Positions 1-8,363 of a stretch of 64,000 bases of DNA are shown here, piece by piece. The position numbers and the translations under genes are program-made. The notes beneath the pieces are model-generated. The model searched no databases. It was not told where the DNA came from and was given only the letters and a program-made list of their open reading frames with translations. This DNA comes from CADEEL01 sp050246475 (GTDB lineage: Bacteria; Pseudomonadota; Alphaproteobacteria; Caulobacterales; Aquidulcibacteraceae), in NCBI GenBank assembly GCA_050246475.1, contig JBFWVZ010000002.1:372001-436000 (forward strand), in the 5' to 3' direction. How positions within the stretch are numbered: the stretch's first letter is position 1; every line of letters begins with the position of its first letter.

Positions 1-1101
1 GCGCTTCTTGAAGCTCTCGGGTTTGCCGAAGAGGCGCAGATCGCTCTCCGGCACGGCGAGGGCTTCGGCAGCGCCGTCAAACGAAACGCCTTTCGCGTCG
101 ACGCCGCCATAGATGACGGCGCTCGCGCCACAAGCGCGGCGGCGCGTGTCGACAGGCAAGCCGAGGATGGCGCGGGCGTGCAGCGCGAACTCGCTTTGCT
201 CTTGGGATACGAGCGTGACGAGGCCGGTGTCGTGCGGGCGAGGCGAGACTTCGGAGAAGAAGACGTCATCGCCCTTGATGAAGAGCTCCACGCCGAAAAT
301 GCCATGGCCGCCGAGGGCGCCGGTGACCTTCTCTGCGATCTCCTGCGCGCGCGAGAGCGCCTTCGCGCTCATCGGCTGCGGCTGCCAGGATTCGACGTAG
401 TCTCCATCCACTTGGATGTGGCCGATGGGCTCGCAAAACGATGTTCCGGAGATGGACCGCACCGTAAGCAGCGTGATCTCGAAATCGAACTCGACCTGCG
501 ATTCCACGATGACGCGCGCTTCGCGCACGCGGCCGGCTTCGAGCGCTTTCTCCCACGCGGGCGCCACATCGGCTTGGGCTTTGAGGCGGCTCTGGCCCTT
601 GCCGGAGGAGGACATCACGGGCTTCACGAAGCACGGAAAGCCGACGCCGCCGTCGATGGCTTGCTGGAGTTCTTGCTGCGACGTTGCGAACGCATAGCGC
701 GAGGTGGGGAGGTTCAGCTCTTCCGCGGCGAGGCGGCGGATGCGTTCGCGGTTCATCGTGACGTGCGCGGCGCGCGCGGTGGGAATGATCTTCGCCAGCC
801 CCTCTTCTTCGATGCGAACGAGTTCATCCGTGGCGATGGCTTCGATCTCAGGGACGATGAGGTGCGGCCTCTCCTGCTCCACCAACGCGCGCAACGCCTT
901 GGCGTCTGTCATGTCGATGACGTGCGCGCGGTGCGCGACTTGCTGCGCGGGCGCGGGGCCGTAGCGATCGACCACGATCGTCTCGACGCCCAGGCGCTGG
1001 AGTTCGATGACGACCTCTTTGCCGAGCTCGCCGCCGCCGAGCAGCATGACTTTGAAGGCGGAGGGGGAAAGCGGCGTGCCGAGGGGGACAGGAGCAGGCA
1101 T
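1..1101 (-). CDS. purT: Formate-dependent phosphoribosylglycinamide formyltransferase PurT (3' end cut by window)
   Basis: ATP-grasp enzyme that uses formate and ATP to formylate GAR in purine synthesis. The 367 visible codons begin MPAPVPLGTPLSPSAF; a nucleotide-binding GGGELGKE follows at about residues 21-28, then the family signatures DRYGPAPA, VPEIEAIATDEL, KPVMSSSGKGQ, FDFEITLLTV and EVSPRPHDTG in the usual order. The family is near 390 residues, so only some 25 C-terminal residues fall outside the window. The start is only 25 bases from the start of the divergent gene at 1127, so its promoter must reach into that gene. Identification is firm. Confidence 0.95.
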   Translation of the reverse strand, partial: MPAPVPLGTPLSPSAFKVMLLGGGELGKEVVIELQRLGVETIVVDRYGPAPAQQVAHRAHVIDMTDAKALRALVEQERPHLIVPEIEAIATDELVRIEEEGLAKIIPTARAAHVTMNRERIRRLAAEELNLPTSRYAFATSQQELQQAIDGGVGFPCFVKPVMSSSGKGQSRLKAQADVAPAWEKALEAGRVREARVIVESQVEFDFEITLLTVRSISGTSFCEPIGHIQVDGDYVESWQPQPMSAKALSRAQEIAEKVTGALGGHGIFGVELFIKGDDVFFSEVSPRPHDTGLVTLVSQEQSEFALHARAILGLPVDTRRRACGASAVIYGGVDAKGVSFDGAAEALAVPESDLRLFGKPESFKKR

Positions 1102-1126
1102 GGTCGAAGTGTGTTAGCTTCGCGGC

Positions 1127-1900
1127 ATGAGAGCGCCAACCCAGATCATCGTCATCCTCTCGATCTTGCTTTTGGCGGTCGCGTCGTCACCCGGCACCGG
1201 AAACGCACAGACGCCCAACCGCGAACTGATTGAGCGGACCACCGACCAACTCAGAGATTCCTTCATCGACGCCGAAACCGTCTTCCAGATGCCAGGCTTA
1301 GGCTCGCACATAGCGCTCTATGGGCCAGTGCGAGCCTATCAGCCTTGGCTCAGCACTCAGGCCGCGCTCCCGCTATGTTGGATGCAGGTGTTGACGGTTC
1401 ACGGCAGCGGCCCCAGCGCAACCTTCTTCGCCCACACGGTCTTTCGGCTCGTTCGCCCAAACGACGGCGTCGCACCCACGATGGCAGAGGTCGAACAACT
1501 CTGCGCCGGTCAATCTCCTCGCGCGAACTGGGCTTACTCGACCGCACCGCTCGCCGCTGTCTCCGATCCATTGTGGCGTGTCTCGGGTTTGCTTACTGCC
1601 ATTCGATCCAATGCAGCGGAATATGCCGGACTCGACCTGGTGCGCTGGCGCCGGTCTCAACCCGCAGAAGCACTCGCTACGCTCAATAGACATTCCGAGG
1701 ATGATATCGAGCGTGTGGCTATTGCAGCCTGCGACTCGGGCCGAGGCGAAGCAGTGTGTCAACGCCTGACTCTCGTTCTAGGCTCGTGCCATCGTGGCAT
1801 GCTGGTGACTGTTGAGGCGAATCTGGCTCGCGGACTTGATGCGCGAGCAGAACCCATGATCGAAACAGCGACCGTCCAAGCGCAACTCTGCACCGTTTGA
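1127..1900 (+). CDS. Hypothetical secreted protein
   Basis: A 257-residue protein I do not recognise. It opens with a signal peptide: a short basic start, a hydrophobic run IIVILSILLLAVA, and a likely cut after GTGNA near residue 27. The mature part has six cysteines and no membrane segment, which suggests a disulfide-bonded periplasmic or secreted protein. It is less G+C-biased than neighbours at third positions in places. It is divergent from purT and runs into ilvC, whose stop lies immediately beyond. No function can be assigned. Confidence 0.75.
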   Translation: MRAPTQIIVILSILLLAVASSPGTGNAQTPNRELIERTTDQLRDSFIDAETVFQMPGLGSHIALYGPVRAYQPWLSTQAALPLCWMQVLTVHGSGPSATFFAHTVFRLVRPNDGVAPTMAEVEQLCAGQSPRANWAYSTAPLAAVSDPLWRVSGLLTAIRSNAAEYAGLDLVRWRRSQPAEALATLNRHSEDDIERVAIAACDSGRGEAVCQRLTLVLGSCHRGMLVTVEANLARGLDARAEPMIETATVQAQLCTV

Positions 1901-2920
1901 CTAGTTCCGCTCCTGATCCACCAGCTTGTTCTTGCCAATCCACGGCATCATGGCGCGGAGTTTTCCGCCGACATCTTCGATCGGGTGCGCGGCGTTTCGT
2001 GCGCGGGTGGCTTTGAAGCTCGCTTGGCCGACCTTGTTCTCCAGCATCCAATCGCGGGCGAAGCGGCCGGATTGGATGTCCGCGAGCACGCGCTTCATCT
2101 CGGCCTTCGTCTCCGGCGTGATGATGCGCGGGCCGGTGACGTATTCGCCGTATTCGGCGGTGTTGGAGATCGAATAATTCATGTTGGCGATGCCGCCCTC
2201 GTAGATGAGATCCACGATGAGCTTCACTTCGTGGAGGCATTCGAAATACGCCATCTCCGGCGGGTAGCCGGCTTCGACGAGCGTTTCGAAACCCGCGCGG
2301 ATGAGCTCCACCAAGCCGCCGCAAAGCACGGCCTGCTCGCCGAAGAGATCGGTTTCGCATTCGTCACGGAACGTCGTCTCGATGACGCCCGCGCGCCCGC
2401 CGCCGATGGCGCTGGCGTAAGCGAGCGAAAGCTCGAGCGCGTTGCCGCTGGCGTTTTGATGGATGGCGACGAGGCACGGGACGCCGCCGCCCTTCAGATA
2501 TTCGCTGCGCACCGTGTGCCCCGGCCCCTTGGGCGCGACCATGCCGACGTCGACGTCCGCCGGCGCTTCGATGAGCTTGAAGTGCACATTGAAGCCGTGC
2601 CCGAAGAGCAGCGTTTTGCCCGCCTTCATCGCCGGCGCGATTTCGGAGTTGTAGATCTCGGCCTGCACCTCGTCCGGCGCGAGGATCATGATCACGTCGG
2701 CTTTCTCGGCGGCTTCCTTCACCGAGACGACCGCGAGCTTCTCGCCCTTGGCCTTCTTCGCGGAGGCGGAGCCGGCCTTGAGCGCGACCATCACGTTGGC
2801 GACGCCGCTGTCGCGGAGGTTCAGCGCGTGCGCGTGGCCCTGGCTGCCATAGCCGACGACGGCGACGCTCTTCTTTTGGATGAGAGCGAGATCGGCGTCG
2901 CGATCGTAATAGACGCGCAT
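1901..2920 (-). CDS. ilvC: Ketol-acid reductoisomerase (class I)
   Basis: NADPH- and Mg-dependent isomeroreductase, second step of isoleucine and valine synthesis. The protein is 339 residues, the class I length, beginning MRVYYDRDADLALI. The Rossmann motif GYGSQGHAHALNL lies near residue 25, and the metal-binding ETDLFGEQAVLCGG is in the knotted C-terminal domain. A longer reading from 2962 adds residues with no family match; the chosen ATG has AGAAAG just upstream. A promoter and a leader hairpin precede it. It lies about 2 kb from ilvN and 5.4 kb from ilvB on the same strand, with other genes between. Confidence 0.96.
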   Translation of the reverse strand: MRVYYDRDADLALIQKKSVAVVGYGSQGHAHALNLRDSGVANVMVALKAGSASAKKAKGEKLAVVSVKEAAEKADVIMILAPDEVQAEIYNSEIAPAMKAGKTLLFGHGFNVHFKLIEAPADVDVGMVAPKGPGHTVRSEYLKGGGVPCLVAIHQNASGNALELSLAYASAIGGGRAGVIETTFRDECETDLFGEQAVLCGGLVELIRAGFETLVEAGYPPEMAYFECLHEVKLIVDLIYEGGIANMNYSISNTAEYGEYVTGPRIITPETKAEMKRVLADIQSGRFARDWMLENKVGQASFKATRARNAAHPIEDVGGKLRAMMPWIGKNKLVDQERN

Positions 2921-2934
2921 CATTCTTTCTCCGG

Positions 2935-2951
2935 GCGGGCGAACGGCCCGC
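2935..2951 (-). other. Leader hairpin upstream of ilvC
   Basis: A perfect 6-bp stem (2935-2940 with 2946-2951) with a 5-base loop lies between the predicted ilvC promoter and the ribosome binding site. No T run follows on the ilvC strand, so it is not an intrinsic terminator; it could affect mRNA stability or translation. Confidence 0.35.
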
Positions 2952-2984
2952 TTTGGCGGCAAGCGATTTCCCGAAAGGGAGCGC

Positions 2985-3013
2985 TATCGAGCGAAATTGA
3001 GCCCGCGCGTCAA
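2985..3013 (-). promoter_or_regulatory. Candidate sigma-70 promoter of ilvC
   Basis: On the minus strand TTGACG (3008-3013) is followed after exactly 17 bases by TCGATA (2985-2990). Position and spacing suit transcription of ilvC with a leader of about 60 bases. The -35 is close to that predicted for ilvB. Not proven; pattern only. Confidence 0.45.
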
Positions 3014-3054
3014 GAAGCTGGCGCCCCGCTGGGGCGGGCCCTACATCGCGGCTG

Positions 3055-3594
3055 ATGAGCACGCCCGCCGAGACCGTCCAATTCTGGCGCGACGCCGGTC
3101 CCAAGCAATGGTTCGCCAAGGACGAGGCGTTCGACGCCGCCATCCGCACGCGGTTCGAGGCCGCGCACCACGCCGCCGCGCGGGGCGAGTTCGCGGCTTG
3201 GGAGGAAAGCGCCGAGGGCGCGTTCGCCCTGCTGCTTCTGCTCGATCAGTTCCCGCGCAATCTTTTTCGCGGCAGCGCGCACGCCTTCGCGACCGATCCG
3301 ATCGCGCGGAACGTCGCTTCGCGCGCCATCGCGCGCCGCTTCGATCAGAGTTTCTCCGGCGATGAGCGCATCTTCTTCTATCTGCCGTTCGAGCACTCCG
3401 AGGATGCCCGCGACCAAGCGCGCGCGATTGCGCTGATGAGCTCCATCGGCAACGCTGAGTACGTGAAGTTCGCGCAGGTCCACGCCGACATCATCGCCCG
3501 CTTCGGCCGCTTCCCGCATCGGAACGATGCGCTGGGGCGCGAGAGCACGCCGGAGGAACGCGACTTTCTGGCGCATGGCGGGTTCAAGGGCTGA
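3055..3594 (+). CDS. DUF924 family protein
   Basis: A 179-residue soluble protein of the DUF924 family, an all-helical TPR-like fold of unknown biochemical function found widely in proteobacteria. Family signatures visible are LLLLDQFPRN, FFYLPFEHSED and FGRFPHRN followed by a late ESTPEE and FL. It is divergent from ilvC. Its TGA overlaps the ATG of a 35-codon reading frame (TGATG), suggesting translational coupling. The family call is good; the role is unknown. Confidence 0.85.
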   Translation: MSTPAETVQFWRDAGPKQWFAKDEAFDAAIRTRFEAAHHAAARGEFAAWEESAEGAFALLLLLDQFPRNLFRGSAHAFATDPIARNVASRAIARRFDQSFSGDERIFFYLPFEHSEDARDQARAIALMSSIGNAEYVKFAQVHADIIARFGRFPHRNDALGRESTPEERDFLAHGGFKG

Positions 3595-3701
3595 TGCGCC
3601 TTCGAACCATCCTCCTACTTCTCGCTGCGGTGGCTCTTATCCTGCTGCTGACGCTCCCGATTTTCTCGATCGACGTCACCGTGCCCATGCCGACGGGCTG
3701 A
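3594..3701 (+). CDS. Possible 35-residue single-span membrane peptide
   Basis: A short frame whose ATG overlaps the stop of the DUF924 gene. It encodes a hydrophobic stretch from about residue 5 to 22 (ILLLLAAVALILLLTL) after two arginines, then a short polar tail ending in PMPTG. This reads like an N-in anchored peptide or an uncleaved signal sequence. I see no homologue I can name. The four-base-scale overlap with the upstream gene is the main support for translation. Confidence 0.4.
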   Translation: MRLRTILLLLAAVALILLLTLPIFSIDVTVPMPTG

Positions 3702-3822
3702 ATCTGTGCTGAATTTTGCGTTCCGGCTGCATCCAGACGCGCGATGTGTCTCAGGTCACATGGAAACCAGCGACGGCGCGCCTACGTAAGAGCGCCCAAG
3801 CGCACCAACCGGGACCGACGCC

Positions 3823-3909
3823 ATGCTCGAAATTCGCATCATGACCTTCGCCACCGCCATGCTCGGCATCGCGCCGATCCTCTACATGGTCGCGGAACGC
3901 GTCGTCTAA
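3823..3909 (+). CDS. Possible 28-residue small protein
   Basis: A very short ATG frame encoding a mostly hydrophobic peptide (MLEIRIMTFATAMLGIAPIL then YMVAERVV). GGGA lies 9-12 bases before the start. It ends one base before the stop of the convergent gene at 3911. It could be a single-span membrane peptide or may be untranslated; evidence is weak. Confidence 0.25.
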   Translation: MLEIRIMTFATAMLGIAPILYMVAERVV

Positions 3910-3910
3910 G

Positions 3911-4852
3911 CTATTGCGCGCCTGCCGGATCCTGGTTGCCAATGTCGGCGGCCCAGCGCCAGTTTCCATCATAGTCGCGCACCCAGATCGTCACGTAGCG
4001 CGATCGGGTTTGTTGGCCGTTGACGGTCGCCACGCCCCTGCCCCACGTCCAGCCCATATCGCCGCGTGAGGAAACGCGCGCATGTTCCGGCGCCCATTCG
4101 AGCGTCGCGCCAGCCGGCCAGTTCGCCCAGAACGCGGTTACGGCCTGGCGCCCGCGCGCGGGATCGTTGCCGGGCGAAAACTGGTGCGCGTCTTCCGCCG
4201 CCCAATGCGCGAAAGCCGCCGGCACGCCGTCGGCCTGCGCCATCGCATTGAAGGCGCGGTCGGCCTCAAGCAGCTCATTCTCGGCAGCCGCGCGCAACTC
4301 TTCCTCATCGCGAGAACCAGCGAGGTTCGACATCGCCGTCACCAATTGGCTGCCGGGATCGTTGGCGAGGCAGGTGCGGGATGCCGACGTCTGGCGATCC
4401 CCAATCGCGATCTCGATGTAGGCCGATGAACTCGCCGGGCATTGGCCCATATCGCCGCCTGCGCCTCCCATCGTGAGCGTCTGGCGCGCAAGGCGCTCAA
4501 GCTCGGCGCGTTCGGCTGCGGTGATTGGGCGCGTCACGGGCGTGTCGGGGCCCCAGAGCCACCAGCCGGTTCCCGGATGCCCGGTGAAGCGGCGCAGGGA
4601 GAGCGTCTGCCCGTCAGCGCGCCCGTCCACGCGGATGACACGCGCCACCCCGCCGCGATTGGGCGCGATGGTGACCCGCGCGGAAAACTCGATCCCCTCG
4701 CCCGCGAGCGCGGCGCGCCCGCCCGTCGTGCGGACGATATCAGTCGCGACGAGCGGCTGGGCCCAGGCCGGGGCGCGTCCGGCCGTTCCCTGCGCATAGG
4801 CGACAGCGCCAAGGGCCGCGAAAGCGGCGAGACCGATCACGATGCGACGCAT
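3911..4852 (-). CDS. Secreted protein with C-terminal DUF4440/SnoaL-like domain
   Basis: A 313-residue exported protein. The start at 4852 gives MRRIVIGLAAFAALGAVAYAQ, a clean signal peptide; an upstream start would add eleven residues before it. The N-terminal half (about 25-190) is unrecognised and has two cysteines. The C-terminal 120 residues match the NTF2-like DUF4440 pattern: ELLEADRAFNAMAQADG, FAHWAAEDAHQF, RGRQAVTAFWA, and a closing WRWAADIGNQDP. Such domains are small-molecule or scaffold folds with no fixed reaction. It follows ilvN by 45 bases and may be co-transcribed. Confidence 0.75.
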   Translation of the reverse strand: MRRIVIGLAAFAALGAVAYAQGTAGRAPAWAQPLVATDIVRTTGGRAALAGEGIEFSARVTIAPNRGGVARVIRVDGRADGQTLSLRRFTGHPGTGWWLWGPDTPVTRPITAAERAELERLARQTLTMGGAGGDMGQCPASSSAYIEIAIGDRQTSASRTCLANDPGSQLVTAMSNLAGSRDEEELRAAAENELLEADRAFNAMAQADGVPAAFAHWAAEDAHQFSPGNDPARGRQAVTAFWANWPAGATLEWAPEHARVSSRGDMGWTWGRGVATVNGQQTRSRYVTIWVRDYDGNWRWAADIGNQDPAGAQ

Positions 4853-4897
4853 GATTTCTTCTCCGCCCGGGACGCAAACCCTCAAGGGGCCTTCTTA

Positions 4898-5416
4898 TCA
4901 GTTCTTCTCGGAGCCGCGATGGATGGAAAGCACACCCGTCCGGCTCACCTCGACGAGGCCCAGAGGCCGCATGAGATCGATGAACGCGTCAATCTTCTGG
5001 CTGGCGCCTGTCAATTCGAAGATGAAGCTCTCAAGCGTGGTGTCGATCACTTTCGCGCGGAAGATGTCGGCGACGCGCAAGGCCTCGATCCGATCGTGGC
5101 CGGTGGATCGCACCTTGATGAGCGCCAGCTCCCGCTCCACGCCGGCGGGATCGAGCGTAACGTCAATCACCTGCCGCACGGAGACGATGCGCTCAAGCTG
5201 CGCCTTGATCTGATCGAGGATGATCTGCTGGCCGCTGGTGACGATGGTGATGCGCGAGGCGTGCTGCGCGCGATCCGTCTCGGCGACCGTCAGGCTCTCG
5301 ATATTGTAACCGCGCGCGGAGAAGAGCCCCACGACGCGCGCAAGAACGCCGGGCTCGTTATCGACGAGCACGGCGAGCGTTCGGTATTCGATGTCTTGTT
5401 CAACGCGCGGGGGCAT
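4898..5416 (-). CDS. ilvN: Acetolactate synthase regulatory (small) subunit
   Basis: Regulatory subunit that activates IlvB and confers valine feedback inhibition. The 172 residues have the N-terminal ACT domain (TLAVLVDNEPGVLARVVGLF) and the C-terminal small-subunit domain (ALIKVRSTGHDR, then FELTGASQKIDAF). I start at the MPPRVEQDIEYRTL methionine; upstream codons have no family match. The start is 4 bases past the stop of the DUF6438 gene, so it sits third in a tight operon rather than next to ilvB, which lies 3 kb upstream beyond two oppositely oriented genes. Confidence 0.94.
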   Translation of the reverse strand: MPPRVEQDIEYRTLAVLVDNEPGVLARVVGLFSARGYNIESLTVAETDRAQHASRITIVTSGQQIILDQIKAQLERIVSVRQVIDVTLDPAGVERELALIKVRSTGHDRIEALRVADIFRAKVIDTTLESFIFELTGASQKIDAFIDLMRPLGLVEVSRTGVLSIHRGSEKN

Positions 5417-5420
5417 GGAC

Positions 5421-5906
5421 TCAATCTTGAGGCGGAACGCGGCCTGTCCATTCGCGCGTGTTCGCCGTGCGATCAACCGCATTCTCAAGCTCGGTGACGA
5501 TTTCCGGCATGCCCATCATGCGCCCGGCATAGTCGCGCACCCGATGCGTGCGCGATCCGTCCCGCAGCGTGAGGATGTAGGTCGGCATATCCGTGACCTG
5601 CGCGGCGTATTCCGGGTTGAGCGCGAAGAAATCGGACGCGATGAAGCGGTCGTAGAGTGCGCGCGCTTCCGCTGGAGAAACTTGGCGTCCGCGCGGGCCG
5701 ACCGCCTCCACAAACGCGCGCCCCGTGTAGCGCACTACCCCCTGCTCATCGATTTCGACGACATAGTCCGGGCACGCGCCGAAGCAGCGCTGGCGCTCCA
5801 GGGTGATCGTAAAGTCGGCGGCGGCTGGGGGCGGCGCCGGCGCAGGCCCTGGGGCGCACGCAAAAGCGAGAAATGCCGCCGCAATCGGCGCGGTGAAACG
5901 GATCAC
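5421..5906 (-). CDS. DUF6438-like secreted protein
   Basis: A 161-residue protein starting with GTG whose GTGA overlaps the stop of the preceding gene. It has a signal peptide ending near AFACAPG, where the cysteine could be lipidated. The body carries the pattern ITLERQRCFGACPDYVVEIDEQG and YDRFIASDFFAL seen in DUF6438 proteins. The CFGACP cysteine pair is conserved in that family; function is unknown. It is the middle gene of a three-gene operon ending in ilvN. Confidence 0.7.
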   Translation of the reverse strand: MIRFTAPIAAAFLAFACAPGPAPAPPPAAADFTITLERQRCFGACPDYVVEIDEQGVVRYTGRAFVEAVGPRGRQVSPAEARALYDRFIASDFFALNPEYAAQVTDMPTYILTLRDGSRTHRVRDYAGRMMGMPEIVTELENAVDRTANTREWTGRVPPQD

Positions 5907-6610
5907 CCTGCTCTCCTCATGCGCCGCTCCATCTCCGCGATCCAATCGGCGCCGCGCTCCGTCACAGGCAGATCGGGATAGCGCATCCGCAGATTGCCAG
6001 CGAGATCGGCGGCGATCCTGAAGCCCGCGACATGGCTCTTCTTCGCGCCCCTGGTCATGCGCTGCATCATCTTGCCTTTGCGGCGCGGATCGATCGCGTA
6101 TTGCACCTCTGTGACCAGGAGACGGCGGCAATCCTGGATGAATTTCATCGCCTGCTCGTTGGATGGATTGGTCGGCGTCAACTGCTCCACCTGATAGAGT
6201 CCGAAGAGCACTGCATCGAGCACGGGCGGGCGATAACCCTGGAACGCGCCCGGCTTGTCGGCGCCGTACTCGGCTGGCGCGAGGTTCGGAAAGAACAAGC
6301 GCCCGCGGTCGGCGAGCGCGGAGAGTTTCCAGGAAAGCTGCGAGATCGGCTCCGCGAGCGGCGCGCGGTTCTGCGAGCTTGCGTGCGCGCGCGCGAGCCA
6401 GACGCCCTCCGACAGCGCGTCGATCGCTTCGTTCGCCCAATCGAGAACATCCTTGTCCATCTCGGCCTTGAGCGTTTCGGCCTGCAGCTCGGTCTGCCGC
6501 GAAACGACGGCCCAGTTGAACAGGAGTGAAATGAAGGCGACAGCCGCGGACCCGACCGCGACCCATTCGTTCACGCCCCATTGGGCGACGAGCGCTTGGA
6601 TGTTCTCCAT
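5903..6610 (-). CDS. Hypothetical single-pass membrane protein
   Basis: A 235-residue protein starting MENIQALVAQWGVNEW. One transmembrane helix spans about residues 16-37 (VAVGSAAVAFISLLFNWAVV), followed by a soluble, probably cytoplasmic region with helical stretches and a basic C-terminus (RRKGKMMQRMTRGAKK). I do not recognise a family. Its TGA overlaps the GTG of the next gene by four bases, and ilvN follows that, so it heads the operon. A longer start at 6676 is possible but adds unrelated residues. Confidence 0.6.
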   Translation of the reverse strand: MENIQALVAQWGVNEWVAVGSAAVAFISLLFNWAVVSRQTELQAETLKAEMDKDVLDWANEAIDALSEGVWLARAHASSQNRAPLAEPISQLSWKLSALADRGRLFFPNLAPAEYGADKPGAFQGYRPPVLDAVLFGLYQVEQLTPTNPSNEQAMKFIQDCRRLLVTEVQYAIDPRRKGKMMQRMTRGAKKSHVAGFRIAADLAGNLRMRYPDLPVTERGADWIAEMERRMRRAG

Positions 6611-6709
6611 GCTGACGATCCCCGCGGCGGCCCCCGCAGCGAGCTTAGCGCGGCGGAAACTGGCGCGCCAAGGCAAAGTCGAAGAAGATGCGCCTCATAG
6701 GAGAAAACG

Positions 6710-7120
6710 ATGACGATGGAAGGCGGATGCTATTGCGGCGCGCTTCGGTTCAAGGCCGAGGGGCAGCCCACGTTGCGCGCGCAATGCCATTGCCGCGAGT
6801 GTCAGTATTTGACGGGCGGCGCGCCGAACATGTTCATGCTCGTGGCGCCGGACGGGTTCTCCTACACAAAAGGGGCGCCCAAGACGTTCACGCGCAGCGA
6901 CATCGAGAACGCCGTGACGCGCGAATTCTGCGGCGACTGCGGCACGCATGTCGCGACACGGCGGCCCGGATTGCCGGCGGTGATCCTCAAGGCCGGCGCG
7001 CTCGACGATCCCAAGCAATTCGGCGCGCCGATGATGGCGATCTTCACTGTGGATAAGCAGCCCTTCCACACGATCGCGGAAGGCGTGCCCGCATTCGAAC
7101 GCCTGCCTCCGCGCGGCTGA
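6710..7120 (+). CDS. GFA family zinc-binding protein
   Basis: A 136-residue member of the glutathione-dependent formaldehyde-activating (GFA/CENP-V) fold. The zinc-site cysteines are all visible: GGCYCGALRF at the start, CHCRECQ near residue 27 and FCGDCGTHV near residue 75. Most family members have no proven formaldehyde chemistry, so the substrate is open. A strong AGGAG lies 8 bases before the ATG. It reads with the glycosyltransferase that follows 85 bases later. Confidence 0.88.
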   Translation: MTMEGGCYCGALRFKAEGQPTLRAQCHCRECQYLTGGAPNMFMLVAPDGFSYTKGAPKTFTRSDIENAVTREFCGDCGTHVATRRPGLPAVILKAGALDDPKQFGAPMMAIFTVDKQPFHTIAEGVPAFERLPPRG

Positions 7121-7205
7121 AACGCGACGAACCGCGCAAGGGGCACGACAAGTTGAACACGCCGGCCTGTCATCGCACGGCGGTGTCGGACTATCTGACC
7201 GCGCC

Positions 7206-8363
7206 ATGCGGAAGGTCGTTTTCGATTGGGGCGTGTCGAGCTTTTTCGGCTGGGGCGTTTACGGCCTTAACCTCGCGCTCGAATGGGCTGCGGATAGCGA
7301 GATCGAGCTTTTCGCCGCCGCGCCGATCAATCCGCGCGAACTCAGTCTGGATGGCGCCCGGCTGAGCCGTCTCGATGCGTTTCTGCGCCGCTCTGCCGCG
7401 TTTCAGCAGCGCGCGCGTGCGGGAGGTCTGAACGGCGCGCTCCGGCTCGCTGCGCTCGGCGGCGATATGCGGGCGCAGACGCTGCCAATGAAGGAAGGCG
7501 CGCTCATCGGGGTGACGTTCTTTGAATCCGCTCTGCATCCGGCGGTGGTCGCGCGCGCACGCGCGCTGCCCGCGATCGTGGCCGGCTCGACGTGGAACGA
7601 GCGACTCTTGCGCGCCTATGGGTGTCAAAACGTCGTCACCATCGTTCAGGGCGTCGATCCCGCCCTCTTCTGCCCAGGCCCGCGTTCGCCGCGCTTCAAG
7701 GATCGCTTCGTCATCTTTTCGGGCGGCAAGGCCGAGCTTCGCAAAGGCCAGGATCTCGTCATCGCCGCGTTCCGCATCTTCGCGCAAAAGCATCCCGAAG
7801 CGTTGTTGCTCACCGCGTGGCATAGTCCCTGGCCGCAGCTTGCGAAAACGCTCGACCGCTCGAGGATCGCGGCGCCGATCGCGCTCGACTCAGCGGGCAG
7901 GCTCGATGTGAAGGCATGGGCCGCGGCCAACGGGATCAATCCGGATCAGGCGGCCGATCTCGGGGCGCAACCGAACGCTTCGATGCCGGACCTGCTGCGC
8001 GACATCGATGTCGCATTGCTGCCGAGCCGCGCGGAAGGCGGCACCAATCTCGTGGCCATGGAGGCGATGGCCGCCGGCGCGCCCGTCATCCTCTCGCACA
8101 ACACAGGGCACCGCGAGCTTGTCGCCAGCGGGGCGACGATCGCGCTAGAGCGGCAGACGCGCGCGCCTTGGGGCTTCGCGGGCGTGGACGGCGTCGAGGG
8201 CTGGGGGGAAAGCGACGTCGATGAGATCGTCGCGGCGCTGGAGCGCGTCCACGCCGATCGCGCAGCGTCGCGCGCAATCGGCGCGAAAGCTGCGGCCTTC
8301 ATGCGCGGCATGACGTGGGCGCAAACGGCGCACAGGATGAAAGAACTCGCGCTCGCCGCCTAG
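7206..8363 (+). CDS. Glycosyltransferase family 4-like protein
   Basis: A 385-residue GT-B glycosyltransferase. The N-terminal half is a non-standard acceptor domain beginning VVFDWGVSSFFGWGVYG. The C-terminal donor domain has VIFSGGKAELRKGQDLVI, then the nucleotide-sugar signature SRAEGGTNLVAMEAMAAG and PVILSHNTGH. The sugar and acceptor cannot be told from sequence. It stands between ilvB and ilvN on the opposite strand, and its stop overlaps the ilvB stop in a shared CTAG. Confidence 0.85.
   Translation: MRKVVFDWGVSSFFGWGVYGLNLALEWAADSEIELFAAAPINPRELSLDGARLSRLDAFLRRSAAFQQRARAGGLNGALRLAALGGDMRAQTLPMKEGALIGVTFFESALHPAVVARARALPAIVAGSTWNERLLRAYGCQNVVTIVQGVDPALFCPGPRSPRFKDRFVIFSGGKAELRKGQDLVIAAFRIFAQKHPEALLLTAWHSPWPQLAKTLDRSRIAAPIALDSAGRLDVKAWAAANGINPDQAADLGAQPNASMPDLLRDIDVALLPSRAEGGTNLVAMEAMAAGAPVILSHNTGHRELVASGATIALERQTRAPWGFAGVDGVEGWGESDVDEIVAALERVHADRAASRAIGAKAAAFMRGMTWAQTAHRMKELALAA

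Noticed and set aside
178..1233. Long plus-strand open frame opposite purT
   Set aside because: It is the antisense of purT; its product is Arg/Asp/His-rich with no family pattern, as expected in G+C-rich DNA.
4121..4143. GTAACC on the minus strand inside the gene at 3911
   Set aside because: No CGAA or CGTA at the 16-base spacing, and the site lies within coding sequence.
5307..5334. GTAACC on the plus strand inside ilvN
   Set aside because: The -10 position does not match and no gene starts downstream on that strand.
5907..6581. N-terminal extension of the DUF6438-like gene to 6581
   Set aside because: The extra residues are an out-of-frame reading of the preceding gene; the GTG with signal peptide is the better start.
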